From an uncultured Clostridia bacterium (lineage in GTDB: Bacteria > Bacillota > Clostridia > Oscillospirales > Acutalibacteraceae), in the NCBI GenBank assembly GCA_945926705.1, contig CAMEMA010000006.1:1-17790 (forward strand): a stretch of 17,790 bases of DNA, read 5' to 3'. Below are positions 7,238 through 14,833 of this stretch, piece by piece. Both the position numbers and the translations under genes were made by a program. The notes below the pieces were generated by a model. That model was not told where the DNA came from and did not search any database. It worked only from the letters and a program-made list of their open reading frames with translations. The stretch's first letter is position 1. The number at the start of each line of letters is the position of its first letter.

Positions 7238-9304
7238 ATGTTTAAATTTTCGCTAAAATGGCTTAGGGATTACTGTGGAAAAGATATTTCATTTGATGAG
7301 ATTATAAAAAAACTTAGGATTCAAGGATTTGAATTTCAGGGAAGTCAGGAGATAAATGACGATGTTCTAACGGCAATAGAAGTTAAAGCAAATAGACCGG
7401 ATATGCTTTCTCACATAGGAATTGCACGTGAGATAAGGGCGTTTGATGGATTAAGTATACCTTCTATTACAAAGACTGCAATTAAACCAAATAACGATTT
7501 ATTTCCATTGAAAATTAAAGTAAACGGAGATATTTGCAAAAGATTTTCCGCTGTAAAATTGAGCGGTATAGATGCTTCGATAAAAACTCCGCAGTATATT
7601 TCCGAACGTCTTGAGATTATGGGAATTAATTCTGTAAATGCGGTGGTTGATATATGTAATTATGTTATGCTTGATTTGGGTCAACCGATGCATTGCTACG
7701 ATTTTGATAAATTAATAAAAAAAGAATTGATTATTGATAAACTTAAAGAAAACCGAACTGTAATTACTTTTTCAGGTGAAGAAGTAAAACTGAATCCTGG
7801 AGATATTGTTATTTCGGAAGGTGATGAAATAAAATGTATTGCAGGAATTATAGGAACCGATTCTGCATCTGTTTTAACAAAAACCGAAAATTTAATTTTG
7901 GAATCTGCAGTATTTGATGAAGTCAGCATTCGATTGACGTCAAGAAGGCTTAAAATTTCAACTCCTTCATCTTTTAGATTTGAAAGAGGGGTTGATTCCA
8001 GAGCTTCGTTTGATATTCTATTTAAATGTGCTGAAATGATTGTAGATGTTTGTGGTGGAAAAATTGAAGAAAGTGCATTTGATGTTTATCCTTCGAAAGA
8101 AGAAAATGAATTTTTGAATTTGAATATTAAACATAATAACAGTTTACTTGGAGTCGAACTTAGTGAGAAACAAATAATCGATTGCTTGGAAAAATATAGT
8201 TTTAATTGTTTTAAAGAAAGTGAAGACATTTTAAAAGTAAAAATTCCAAGTTATAGATTAGATATAAAACAAGAAGTAGATTTAATTGAGGAAGTTGCTC
8301 GGATTTATGGTTATGACAATATTGAACCTATAATGCCGACAATAAAAACTCAATACAATAAGAATGATATATGGGAAAAATCTGAGACATTAAGGAAAAC
8401 TTTAATTGGGTTAGGATTTCACGAAACAATTAACTATTCATTCATTCCTCAAGACTCTATGGATTTATTTAAAATAAATCCAGGCGAATCTCTATATTCC
8501 GATATCATTCTCCAAAATCCAATTGCCGGAGCATATTCTCTTATGCGTCCTACTATGGTTTATTCACTTTTAAATTGTTTAGCTTATAACTATTCTATTG
8601 GGAACAGTAATATAGGAATTTTTGAACTGGGAAAAGTTTATTTTAGAAATAGTGATTTTGAGACTGGATGTGAGGAAAAAGACACATGTGCTTTTATTAT
8701 GTCAGGAATAAGAATTCCTCGCGGATTTGGCTGTGATAAGGATATAAAATATACTTATTATGATATGCTAAATATTCTTAAAGTAATTTTTGATGAATTT
8801 GGCCAGGAGTTTGAACTCAAAGAAAATACTATTAAATTTTGCAAAGATGGCTCAAGTTACGATATAATTACAAACAAAAATCGTATAGGTTTTATTGGGG
8901 AAATAGATACAAGCGTATTGAAGAAAATAAATAATGTAAAGCTTATAAAAGACAAAGTTTTTTATTGTGAATTTTATTTAAAAGGTATTTCGGAAAAAAT
9001 TAAGAAGATTAAATTTGAATCTAAATATCCTCCTATAAAACGTCTGTATAATTTAATTCAAAAGAAAGATATTAAATCTTGCAAGGTGGTAGATATTATA
9101 AAATCCTCAGACGAAATTGTACGTGATGTCACCGTTCGGGACATATACAGTGATAAAAGCTTTCCGGAAGATGAGCATGCGGTTCTCTATGAGGTAAATT
9201 ATTGTAGTAAGCATTTTACATTGACTTCCGCAAAAATTGAACAGATAGAAGATACGTTTCTAAAAGAGTTGTCCGATAAGTATAATGTTTCATTAAAGTG
9301 TTAG
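7238..9304 (+). CDS. pheT: Phenylalanine-tRNA ligase, beta subunit, short form lacking the EMAP domain
   Basis: Structural and editing subunit that pairs with PheS. It has 688 residues, against roughly 800 for the usual bacterial form. The N-terminus (FSLKWLRDYC to about 40) leads straight into the NRPD motif at 52-55, which normally sits near 160, so the EMAP-type tRNA-binding domain is missing. The B3/B4 editing region (about 88-265) retains NAVVDICNYVMLDLGQPMH and FRFERGVD, but has GIIGTDSAS where GxMGGEES-like wording is usual. The B5 domain ends with YRLDIKQEVDLIEEVARIYG (339-358), and the catalytic-like core (NPIAGAYSLMRP, FELGKVYF) follows. A diverged C-terminal anticodon-binding FDX-ACB domain starts near 593. 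ATG 7238 lies nine bases after GAGGAGGG. The missing domain removes no reading frame, so this is a clean short form rather than a frameshift. Confidence 0.95.
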   Translation: MFKFSLKWLRDYCGKDISFDEIIKKLRIQGFEFQGSQEINDDVLTAIEVKANRPDMLSHIGIAREIRAFDGLSIPSITKTAIKPNNDLFPLKIKVNGDICKRFSAVKLSGIDASIKTPQYISERLEIMGINSVNAVVDICNYVMLDLGQPMHCYDFDKLIKKELIIDKLKENRTVITFSGEEVKLNPGDIVISEGDEIKCIAGIIGTDSASVLTKTENLILESAVFDEVSIRLTSRRLKISTPSSFRFERGVDSRASFDILFKCAEMIVDVCGGKIEESAFDVYPSKEENEFLNLNIKHNNSLLGVELSEKQIIDCLEKYSFNCFKESEDILKVKIPSYRLDIKQEVDLIEEVARIYGYDNIEPIMPTIKTQYNKNDIWEKSETLRKTLIGLGFHETINYSFIPQDSMDLFKINPGESLYSDIILQNPIAGAYSLMRPTMVYSLLNCLAYNYSIGNSNIGIFELGKVYFRNSDFETGCEEKDTCAFIMSGIRIPRGFGCDKDIKYTYYDMLNILKVIFDEFGQEFELKENTIKFCKDGSSYDIITNKNRIGFIGEIDTSVLKKINNVKLIKDKVFYCEFYLKGISEKIKKIKFESKYPPIKRLYNLIQKKDIKSCKVVDIIKSSDEIVRDVTVRDIYSDKSFPEDEHAVLYEVNYCSKHFTLTSAKIEQIEDTFLKELSDKYNVSLKC

Positions 9305-9310
9305 TTTTAA

Positions 9311-9339
9311 GCTCGCCGGTTTTAATCGGCGGGCATTTT
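9311..9339 (+). terminator. Terminator after pheT
   Basis: GCTCGCCG (9311-9318) pairs with CGGCGGGC (9327-9334) with one wobble and an eight-base loop, followed by ATTTT. It begins seven bases after the pheT stop and should end the metK-pheS-pheT transcript. Confidence 0.85.
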
Positions 9340-9348
9340 GTATGTAGA

Positions 9349-9746
9349 AAGCCAAGCGATAGTCGCGTGGTTCAGTGATAGCTTAAGCGGTGTAAGAACG
9401 ACATAAAAACTCCTTTTGATGTAGAATAAAATAGCGGTTTGGAAACTGTTAAAGAAAACATCAAAAGGAGGACATTTAAAGTGAAGTATACTAAATATAA
9501 AGTAAAACTGTAAATATCATATAGAGTATTTGTAACAAAGTGTTTTATGAAAACAGAAAGCAAAAAAACTAATTGAGAGAACAGTTAACACCTAATGATA
9601 TAGAAAATTCTTTGTGGTTATCAATTAACAAATCCTTTGCAAGTGCCAGATCGTATCAGACTCCTTTAGAGGCGGCTAGTAGAACAGGGCTTCGCCCGTT
9701 AAAGAAATACCCCCAGCTAGGTTGGGGGATGCTTATTATTATTTAA
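9349..9746 (+). other. Palindrome-rich non-coding segment; possible decayed mobile element or structured RNA
   Basis: No full gene fits here. From the left come: a hairpin with arms AGCCA-a-GCGA (9350-9359) and TCGC-g-TGGTT (9363-9372); the palindrome GCTTAAGC (9381-9388); a 13-base inverted repeat (9410-9422 with 9458-9470); and GTG at 9481 behind AAAGGAGG, opening only a ten-codon frame (VKYTKYKVKL). A 57-codon open stretch follows (9573-9746, starting TTG, containing PLEAASRTGLRPLKK) with no ribosome site. On the right are GGGC-ttc-GCCC (9687-9697) and a stem CCCCCAG/TTGGGGG (9710-9716 with 9722-9728). Palindromes at both ends with a broken coding middle recall an internally deleted IS200/IS605-type element, but I cannot identify transposase residues. 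The distinct texture against flanking housekeeping genes is clear; the identity is a guess. Confidence 0.4.
9410..9470 (+). repeat. Perfect 13-bp inverted repeat that covers a ribosome binding site
   Basis: CTCCTTTTGATGT (9410-9422) is the exact reverse complement of ACATCAAAAGGAG (9458-9470). The 35-base interior holds a smaller CGGTTT/AAACTG stem. The right arm contains the AAAGGAG ribosome site in front of GTG 9481, so in RNA the site would be hidden within the stem. Confidence 0.85.
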
Positions 9747-9750
9747 CAAT

Positions 9751-9779
9751 TTGAATTAGTAAGTATTATGTGATAAAAT
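9751..9779 (+). promoter_or_regulatory. Promoter of the phosphohexomutase gene
   Basis: TTGAAT (9751-9756), a 17-base spacer and TAAAAT (9774-9779), with an extended -10 TG at 9771-9772. The predicted transcript start near 9786 leaves a leader of about 40 bases to the GTG at 9825. Confidence 0.7.
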
Positions 9780-9824
9780 TCTTATTCGTGTTGCATTTCA
9801 AGTATGTCAGAAAGGATTTTAAAA

Positions 9825-11543
9825 GTGGAAGAAGTAGAAAAAGTATATAAATATTGGCTTAATAATGTTAAGGAGGATGAACTTTTAAAGGAACTTCAAG
9901 ACATAAAGATGTGTCCGCAAGAAATAAATGAAAGATTTTATAAAAACTTAAATTTCGGCACGGCAGGCCTCAGAGGAATACTGGGAGCCGGAACCAACAG
10001 AATGAATATATATACTGTCAGAAAAGCGTCTCAGGGATTGGCAAATTATCTTACGAGCAATTACGACAATCCTAAAATAGTGGTATCTTATGATTCCAGA
10101 AAAAATTCAAAATTATTTGCTTTTGAAACAGCAAAAGTTATGGCAGGAAATAATATAAAATCCTACATAACAAAAGAAATTCAACCAACCCCTTTTTTAT
10201 CTTTTGCAGTAAGGAATCTTTGTGCCATCGGAGGAATTATGATAACAGCAAGCCATAATCCTCCTGAATACAACGGATATAAATGTTATGGAAAAGACGG
10301 AGCGCAACTGGATGAAAGCGTTGCCTATGAAGTTTATAAAAAAATAGATGAAGTAGATGTTTTTAGAGATATTAAAATTGCCGAATTTGATAAAGCGATA
10401 AATGAAGAACTTATTTTATTTGTAGGTGATGAAGTTTATAAATCTTATTTGGATTGTGTAATTAATCAAAGAGTAAATGTATTTTCTCTTAAAGATTTAA
10501 GAGTTACATATACTCCTTTAAATGGAGCGGGAAATTATTTTGTTCAAAAAGTGTTGAGAGAGTGTGGTTTAAAAGAATTACAAGTTGTTGGTTGCCAGGA
10601 ATATCCGGATGAAAATTTTACAACCTGTCCCTATCCTAATCCGGAAATATTCGACACGTATTTAGAGGCAAAAAAACTTGCTTATTTAAAAAATTCAGAC
10701 ATAATTTTAGCAACCGATCCGGATTCTGACAGAGCGGGAATTTGTGTTAAACATAATGATGATTATAATTTATTGAGCGGAAATGAAATTGGGATATTAA
10801 TTTGTGATTATTTGCTATCTCAAAAATCAAAATTAGGGATATTATCTGAAAAAGCCATTATAGTAAAAACTATAGTAAGTACGCTTATGGTAAACGAAAT
10901 AGCTCATGATTATGGATGTGAAATTTTAGAAGTTTTGACAGGATTTAAAAATATAGCATCAGAAATATTAAAATTAGAATCCAGTAACAGAGAAAAAGAT
11001 TTTCTGTTTGGTTTCGAAGAAAGTAATGGGTATCTTACGGGAACTTATGTAAGAGATAAGGATGCTGTTTCGGCTTCATTATTGTTATGCGAAATTTCTC
11101 TTTATTACAAGAAACTTGGAATGACTTTAATTGATGCGCTTGACAAATTAAAATTTAAATATGGATTTTTTAAGGAAAAAACTTTAAGTTATGAATTTAA
11201 AAATAAGGAAGGTACTCAAAAAATAAAAAATATCATGGAAAATTTGAGAAACAGTTTTCAGAAATATTTTTTGAGTAAAAAATTAGAAAAAGTTGAAGAC
11301 TATCTAAATTCAAAAGTATTTAATGTTGAAGATAATTCTTTTGTTAAAAAAGATTTACCTTTGTCTGATGTACTTGTCTTTTATTTTGATAAAAGTAATA
11401 AAATTGTTGTCAGACCTTCGGGTACAGAGCCTAAAATTAAGTTTTACTTGATGGTAAAAAAAGATAATAAAGAAGATGCTGATGCTGAAATTGAGAATTT
11501 GAAATCATATATTGATAAATTAATCGATAATATTAATTTTTAA
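9825..11543 (+). CDS. Phosphoglucomutase/phosphomannomutase (alpha-D-phosphohexomutase family)
   Basis: Interconverts hexose 1- and 6-phosphates, linking glycolysis with cell-wall and glycogen sugar nucleotides. All four family loops are present, numbered from the GTG: the catalytic phosphoserine loop TASHNP (141-146, Ser143), the metal loop DPDSDR (298-303), the sugar-binding loop GFEESNGY (396-403) and the phosphate-binding loop RPSGTEPK (530-537). FGTAGLRG (44-51) is typical of the long (about 570-residue) PgcA-like branch. I chose GTG 9825 because AAAGGA ends eight bases before it and the product then begins MEEVEKVYKYWL, as relatives do. An ATG seven codons upstream (9804) has no ribosome site. 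Substrate preference, glucose or mannose, cannot be read from the sequence. No terminator was seen after it; the next gene has its own promoter. Confidence 0.93.
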   Translation: MEEVEKVYKYWLNNVKEDELLKELQDIKMCPQEINERFYKNLNFGTAGLRGILGAGTNRMNIYTVRKASQGLANYLTSNYDNPKIVVSYDSRKNSKLFAFETAKVMAGNNIKSYITKEIQPTPFLSFAVRNLCAIGGIMITASHNPPEYNGYKCYGKDGAQLDESVAYEVYKKIDEVDVFRDIKIAEFDKAINEELILFVGDEVYKSYLDCVINQRVNVFSLKDLRVTYTPLNGAGNYFVQKVLRECGLKELQVVGCQEYPDENFTTCPYPNPEIFDTYLEAKKLAYLKNSDIILATDPDSDRAGICVKHNDDYNLLSGNEIGILICDYLLSQKSKLGILSEKAIIVKTIVSTLMVNEIAHDYGCEILEVLTGFKNIASEILKLESSNREKDFLFGFEESNGYLTGTYVRDKDAVSASLLLCEISLYYKKLGMTLIDALDKLKFKYGFFKEKTLSYEFKNKEGTQKIKNIMENLRNSFQKYFLSKKLEKVEDYLNSKVFNVEDNSFVKKDLPLSDVLVFYFDKSNKIVVRPSGTEPKIKFYLMVKKDNKEDADAEIENLKSYIDKLIDNINF

Positions 11544-11565
11544 TTATGTATCAATTAAAATATGT

Positions 11566-11601
11566 TTGACTTTTTTTATAGATTGTGATATAATTGTCAC
11601 A
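11566..11601 (+). promoter_or_regulatory. Strong extended -10 promoter of the Clp-like ATPase gene, with dyad
   Basis: TTGACT (11566-11571), 17 bases, then TATAAT (11589-11594) preceded by the extended element TG (11586-11587). A dyad TGTGA (11584-11588) and TCACA (11597-11601), eight bases apart, brackets the -10 box. It would be well placed for a repressor, but which one is unknown. Confidence 0.75.
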
Positions 11602-11633
11602 TAAATACTACGACGACGAAATGAGGAATATAC

Positions 11634-13475
11634 ATGTTTTTAGTTGGTACATTAAAAGCAGTGGCAGGGAGTTTATGGACTTTTATTAGCAGTACAGTTT
11701 TACCTGTTGCAGGATCGGAGTTTCTTCACATTGCTCTAAAGGCTATTGCTCAGCCTGTAGTCCAAATAGCTCAAGCTTCCGGATGGCTTGATGCCGATAC
11801 ATGGTCGGTTATGAGTCAATATTGTGAAGATTTGAATGAAAAAGCCAAAATGGGTAAGATTCACGATGTAATAGGTCGTGATAAAGAAATATATTCCATG
11901 ATTGACATACTTACACGTAACGGAAAGGGAAATCCTTGTGCTGTAGGAGAGGCAGGAGTTGGAAAAACAGCCTTAATTGAGGGATTGGCATACAGGATTG
12001 CCAACGGCAAAGTGCCCGAAGATTTTAAAAATAAAAAAATTATAAAAGTAAATATGGTGAACTTAATAGCGGGTAAAGCGTACAATAAAGGTGAAGGCGC
12101 AGTAGGGAGAATGAGAGCGCTGTTTGATGCTGCAGCAAAAGATAAAGATATAATTTTATTTATCGATGAGTTTCACCAAATTGTTCAATGTAATGCTGCA
12201 GAATTATTTAAAACTTATCTTGACAGAGGAGATATAAGAGTTATAGCAGCCACTACAACTTCTGAGTACAGATATATTTCGAAAGATCCAGCTTTGGAAA
12301 GAAGATTTACGAAAGTATTTTTGGAGGAACCAACCCAATCGGAAACTTTACAGATTCTTAAAGGTATAAGAAACGATTTTGAAGATGGCGGTAAGGTGCG
12401 TGTTACCGATGAAGCTTTAGTTGCTGCAGTCAATTTGACCGGCAAGTACATGAAAAACCGTTCTTACCCGGATAAAGCAATAGACGTTGTAAGTTCTGCT
12501 TCTAAATTGGTACAGAGAAAAAGCAGCAATTTATTAAAATCTTTGGAAATTCCGAATATAACTGAAGAAGATATCCAATATGTTATATCCTCCGAAACAA
12601 ATATTCCCGTTGGAAAAATTTCAGAGACCGAGTCTAAGTTGTTGGATTCTTTAGAAGAAAGAATTGAAAATTGCGTAAAAGGTCAGTCTCAAGCTGTAAA
12701 AGTCGTAAGTGATGCCATTCGTTGTGGAAGAGCTGGAATGAGTTTAAACAATAAACCGCGTGCTTCATTTTTATTCACCGGTACATCTGGAGTTGGGAAG
12801 ACTTTACTTGCGCAGGAGATAGGACGAGAAATAGGAAATCTTGTATGTATAGATTTAGAACAAGATTATTCGAAGGATTCATTTTTAGAAAAGATTTGGA
12901 AGAAACCTTATTCAGTAGTTTTGTTTGATAAGCTAGAAGAAGCCGATCAATCTACTATAAAAATGCTTTCAGGTATTCTTGAACGTGGATACACAATGGA
13001 TAGTGCAGGCCATAAAGTGGATTTTACAAATACTATAATAATTATGACTTCAAAAGTTGGTGAAAATATTATTTTGAATTGTGTAGATTCTGAAGAAAAG
13101 GATTCAAAAAATAGAGTTTATGAAAAAATAGAAAAAGTTTTTGGAGAATCTTTTGTAAAAAATATAGACAATGTTGTAGTTTTTAACAAATTGAATTTAA
13201 AAAGTTTTGAACAAATATCTGATATACTTTTAGACTCATTTGAAAAGATAATGAAATCTCAAAAAATTAATTTGAAAATTGATGAAAGTGTTAAAAAGTA
13301 TATTTCTTTAAATGGAATAAATCATAAATTAGGTGCTAGACAGATAGAAAAAGTTATTTGTGAGGCGATAGGAAAACCTATTGCTAATATGATGATAAAT
13401 GGTAAAATAAAATCTCAGGATACACTAATGTGTTCTTTCTCAGATGGTAAAATAAAATTTGAGATTCAAAAATAA
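11634..13475 (+). CDS. Divergent Clp-type double AAA+ ATPase with degenerate second ring
   Basis: A 613-residue relative of ClpA/ClpC/ClpB. There is no Clp N-domain; residues 1-50 are instead hydrophobic (AVAGSLWTFISSTVLPVAG) and may bind a membrane. The ClpB middle domain is also absent. Ring 1 looks active: VIGRDKEI, Walker A GEAGVGKT (105-112), Walker B ILFIDE (174-179), arginines R223 and R224; its pore loop reads GKAYNKGEG. Ring 2 has Walker A GTSGVGKT (383-390) and the sensor-2 GAR (567-569). However, Walker B is VVLFDK (428-433; Lys for Glu), sensor 1 is TSK instead of TSN, the arginine-finger segment reads FVKNID instead of LNRID, and the GYVG pore loop is deleted. Ring 2 therefore probably binds nucleotide without hydrolysing it. 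GAGGAA precedes the ATG. A chaperone or unfoldase role is inferred; no clpP-recognition loop was recognised. Confidence 0.85.
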   Translation: MFLVGTLKAVAGSLWTFISSTVLPVAGSEFLHIALKAIAQPVVQIAQASGWLDADTWSVMSQYCEDLNEKAKMGKIHDVIGRDKEIYSMIDILTRNGKGNPCAVGEAGVGKTALIEGLAYRIANGKVPEDFKNKKIIKVNMVNLIAGKAYNKGEGAVGRMRALFDAAAKDKDIILFIDEFHQIVQCNAAELFKTYLDRGDIRVIAATTTSEYRYISKDPALERRFTKVFLEEPTQSETLQILKGIRNDFEDGGKVRVTDEALVAAVNLTGKYMKNRSYPDKAIDVVSSASKLVQRKSSNLLKSLEIPNITEEDIQYVISSETNIPVGKISETESKLLDSLEERIENCVKGQSQAVKVVSDAIRCGRAGMSLNNKPRASFLFTGTSGVGKTLLAQEIGREIGNLVCIDLEQDYSKDSFLEKIWKKPYSVVLFDKLEEADQSTIKMLSGILERGYTMDSAGHKVDFTNTIIIMTSKVGENIILNCVDSEEKDSKNRVYEKIEKVFGESFVKNIDNVVVFNKLNLKSFEQISDILLDSFEKIMKSQKINLKIDESVKKYISLNGINHKLGARQIEKVICEAIGKPIANMMINGKIKSQDTLMCSFSDGKIKFEIQK

Positions 13476-13483
13476 ATAAGATT

Positions 13484-13540
13484 AGGCAGCTTTTTCAACT
13501 CGAAGGTGAGCTGAAGGGCTGCTTTCGTTTGGTTTTATTT
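13484..13540 (+). terminator. Probable terminator after the Clp-like gene
   Basis: AGGCAGC (13484-13490) pairs with GCTGCTT (13518-13524), with an inner TCAACTC/GAGCTGA stem carrying one mismatch. A T-rich but interrupted tail follows (13523-13540). It sits nine bases after the stop; some readthrough into ispE is likely, since I see no separate ispE promoter. Confidence 0.65.
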
Positions 13541-13560
13541 ATAGAAAGCGGTGGTTTGAT

Positions 13561-14433
13561 ATGTATATCAGAGTTTTTGCGCCTGCAAAGATTAATTTAG
13601 CTTTGGAAATTTTAGGAGTTCTTGAAAACGGTTATCATGAAGTTGATATGGTTATGCAAAGTATTGACCTTTGTGATGAAATAATTATTGAAGATACTTC
13701 TAATAATGAACTGATTGTTGAATGTAATAAAGATTTGAGTTGTAAACCCGAAAATAATTTGGCATATAAAGCTGCGAAAAAATTTTTTGATTATACCGGA
13801 TTAAAAGATATTGGTGTTAAGATAAATATTTTAAAAAATATCCCTCAAAGAGCAGGTCTGGCTGGTGGGAGTACAGATGCTGCGGCAGTTCTTTATGCTT
13901 TGAATTCATTTTTTGAAGCAAAGATTTCTGAACATGAACTTTCAGAACTGGGATGTAAAATAGGTTCAGATGTACCGTTTTGCCTTAAAGGAGGTTGTTT
14001 ACATGCAACCGGAACAGGTACTAATCTTTATCTGATACCTTCACTTAAAAATTGTTTTCTGGTTGTGGTGAAGCCGAAAATAAGTATTTGTACTAAAAAA
14101 GCTTATACTCTTTATGATTCTTATAAATCTTTAAAATTAAAAAGCACTGAAAATATCATAAAGTGTTTGAAAAGTCAAAATCTTCATGGAGTATCTAAAA
14201 ATATTTTTAATAGATTTGAAGAAGTTTTGAATAACACTGAAATTTTAAATATAAAAAAAAGTTTATGTTCAAACGGTGCTTTAGGAGCTTGTATGAGTGG
14301 TAGCGGTTCGGCTGTATTTGGGATTTTTGAAGACAAAAATAAAGCTATAGAATGCATTAAAAAATTGAAAAAAATTTATAGCCAGATATTTTTATGTAAG
14401 CCCTTAGACCATGGTATCTATTTTTCAGGCTAA
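13561..14433 (+). CDS. ispE: 4-diphosphocytidyl-2-C-methyl-D-erythritol kinase
   Basis: ATP-dependent kinase of the MEP isoprenoid pathway that phosphorylates CDP-methylerythritol, two steps before the MEcPP intermediate made by IspF. At 290 residues it is normal length for this GHMP kinase. Motifs: PAKINLAL (8-15) with the catalytic lysine, the glycine-rich ATP loop GLAGGSTDAAA (99-109; GLGGGSSDAA in most relatives), SDVPF with catalytic aspartate D137, and the third GHMP motif MSGSGSAVFG (245-254). The ATG at 13561 follows AAGCGGTGG, a wobble-type ribosome site. It is convergent with the small Asn-rich gene. ispF of the same pathway lies 3.1 kb downstream, behind metG-tatD, so the two are near neighbours but not in one operon. 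Confidence 0.95.
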   Translation: MYIRVFAPAKINLALEILGVLENGYHEVDMVMQSIDLCDEIIIEDTSNNELIVECNKDLSCKPENNLAYKAAKKFFDYTGLKDIGVKINILKNIPQRAGLAGGSTDAAAVLYALNSFFEAKISEHELSELGCKIGSDVPFCLKGGCLHATGTGTNLYLIPSLKNCFLVVVKPKISICTKKAYTLYDSYKSLKLKSTENIIKCLKSQNLHGVSKNIFNRFEEVLNNTEILNIKKSLCSNGALGACMSGSGSAVFGIFEDKNKAIECIKKLKKIYSQIFLCKPLDHGIYFSG

Positions 14434-14449
14434 TTTTTTCGTAGTCTAT

Positions 14450-14490
14450 AAAAAATGCCTTTCCGAAGTTTGGGTTACTTTCGGAAAAGC
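14450..14490 (-). terminator. Terminator between ispE and the Asn-rich gene, strongest on the minus strand
   Basis: GC-C-TTTCCGAA (14457-14467) pairs with TTCGGAAA-A-GC (14480-14490). On the minus strand the stem is followed by A then six T (the complement of 14450-14456), a proper terminator for the Asn-rich gene. On the plus strand only a weak T-rich tail (GTATTTT) follows, but it may also help end ispE transcription. Confidence 0.8.
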
Positions 14491-14530
14491 ACTGTATTTT
14501 AGAAACTTTCAATTTTATTGAGCCAAGGCA

Positions 14531-14671
14531 CTATTTACCACAGTTTTTGTTGTTTGTTTGATTTGAATTATTATTGTTGGTATTGTTTGTTTTGTTTTTG
14601 TTCTGTTGATTTCTAGCGTTTGTTGAGTTTTTGTAATTTGTGTTGTTTGTGTTATTTGTATTGTTTTTCAT
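14531..14671 (-). CDS. Asn-rich 46-residue protein
   Basis: This short gene reads MKNNTNNTNNTNYKNSTNAR and ends NNKNCGK; 22 of 46 residues are Asn, with seven Thr and six Lys. The start has a textbook ribosome site, GGAGGTG (14684-14678), six bases before the ATG. A plausible promoter lies upstream and a terminator follows the TAG, so it is very likely expressed. There is no hydrophobic segment or signal peptide, and the single cysteine is third from the end. The composition is somewhat like that of Asn/Gln-rich small spore proteins of the gamma type, but I see no firm homology and do not claim that function. The protein is predicted to be unstructured. It has no partner on its strand and is flanked by ispE (convergent) and metG (divergent). 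Confidence 0.75.
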   Translation of the reverse strand: MKNNTNNTNNTNYKNSTNARNQQNKNKTNNTNNNNSNQTNNKNCGK

Positions 14672-14714
14672 TTTATTCACCTCCATGACAATATTATTGA
14701 CCTTAATATTTTAA

Positions 14715-14744
14715 TTTATACTGATAAAAATTTGGAAAACTCAA
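14715..14744 (-). promoter_or_regulatory. Probable promoter of the Asn-rich gene
   Basis: On the minus strand TTGAGT (14744-14739), 18 bases, then TATAAA (14720-14715). It leaves a leader of about 37 bases to the ATG at 14671. A forespore-type reading (GTATA, then AATAATA 18 bases on) overlaps it and cannot be excluded. Confidence 0.45.
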
Positions 14745-14775
14745 ATTTGTTTTAAATGTGTATTTTGATAAAATG

Positions 14776-14804
14776 TAGATATTAGATTTATTAAGTGATA
14801 TAAT
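14776..14804 (+). promoter_or_regulatory. metG promoter, extended -10 type
   Basis: TAGATA (14776-14781), a 17-base spacer and TATAAT (14799-14804), with the extended element TG at 14796-14797. The start of transcription would be near 14811, just before the AAGGAG ribosome site of metG, giving a very short leader. Confidence 0.65.
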
Positions 14805-14833
14805 AAAATAAAAAATTAAGGAGTGTTAAAATC

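Noticed and set aside
9372..9563. Minus-strand frame of 63 codons with hydrophobic content
   Set aside because: No ribosome site or promoter; it runs through the inverted repeat and reads the complement of A-rich sequence.
9710..9728. CCCCCAG/TTGGGGG stem as a terminator
   Set aside because: Neither strand has a T-run after the stem, so it was treated as part of the palindrome-rich segment.
9804..9824. ATG 9804 as the start of the phosphohexomutase
   Set aside because: No purine-rich site precedes it, while GTG 9825 has AAAGGA at eight bases and gives the usual family N-terminus. The upstream start is not strictly excluded.
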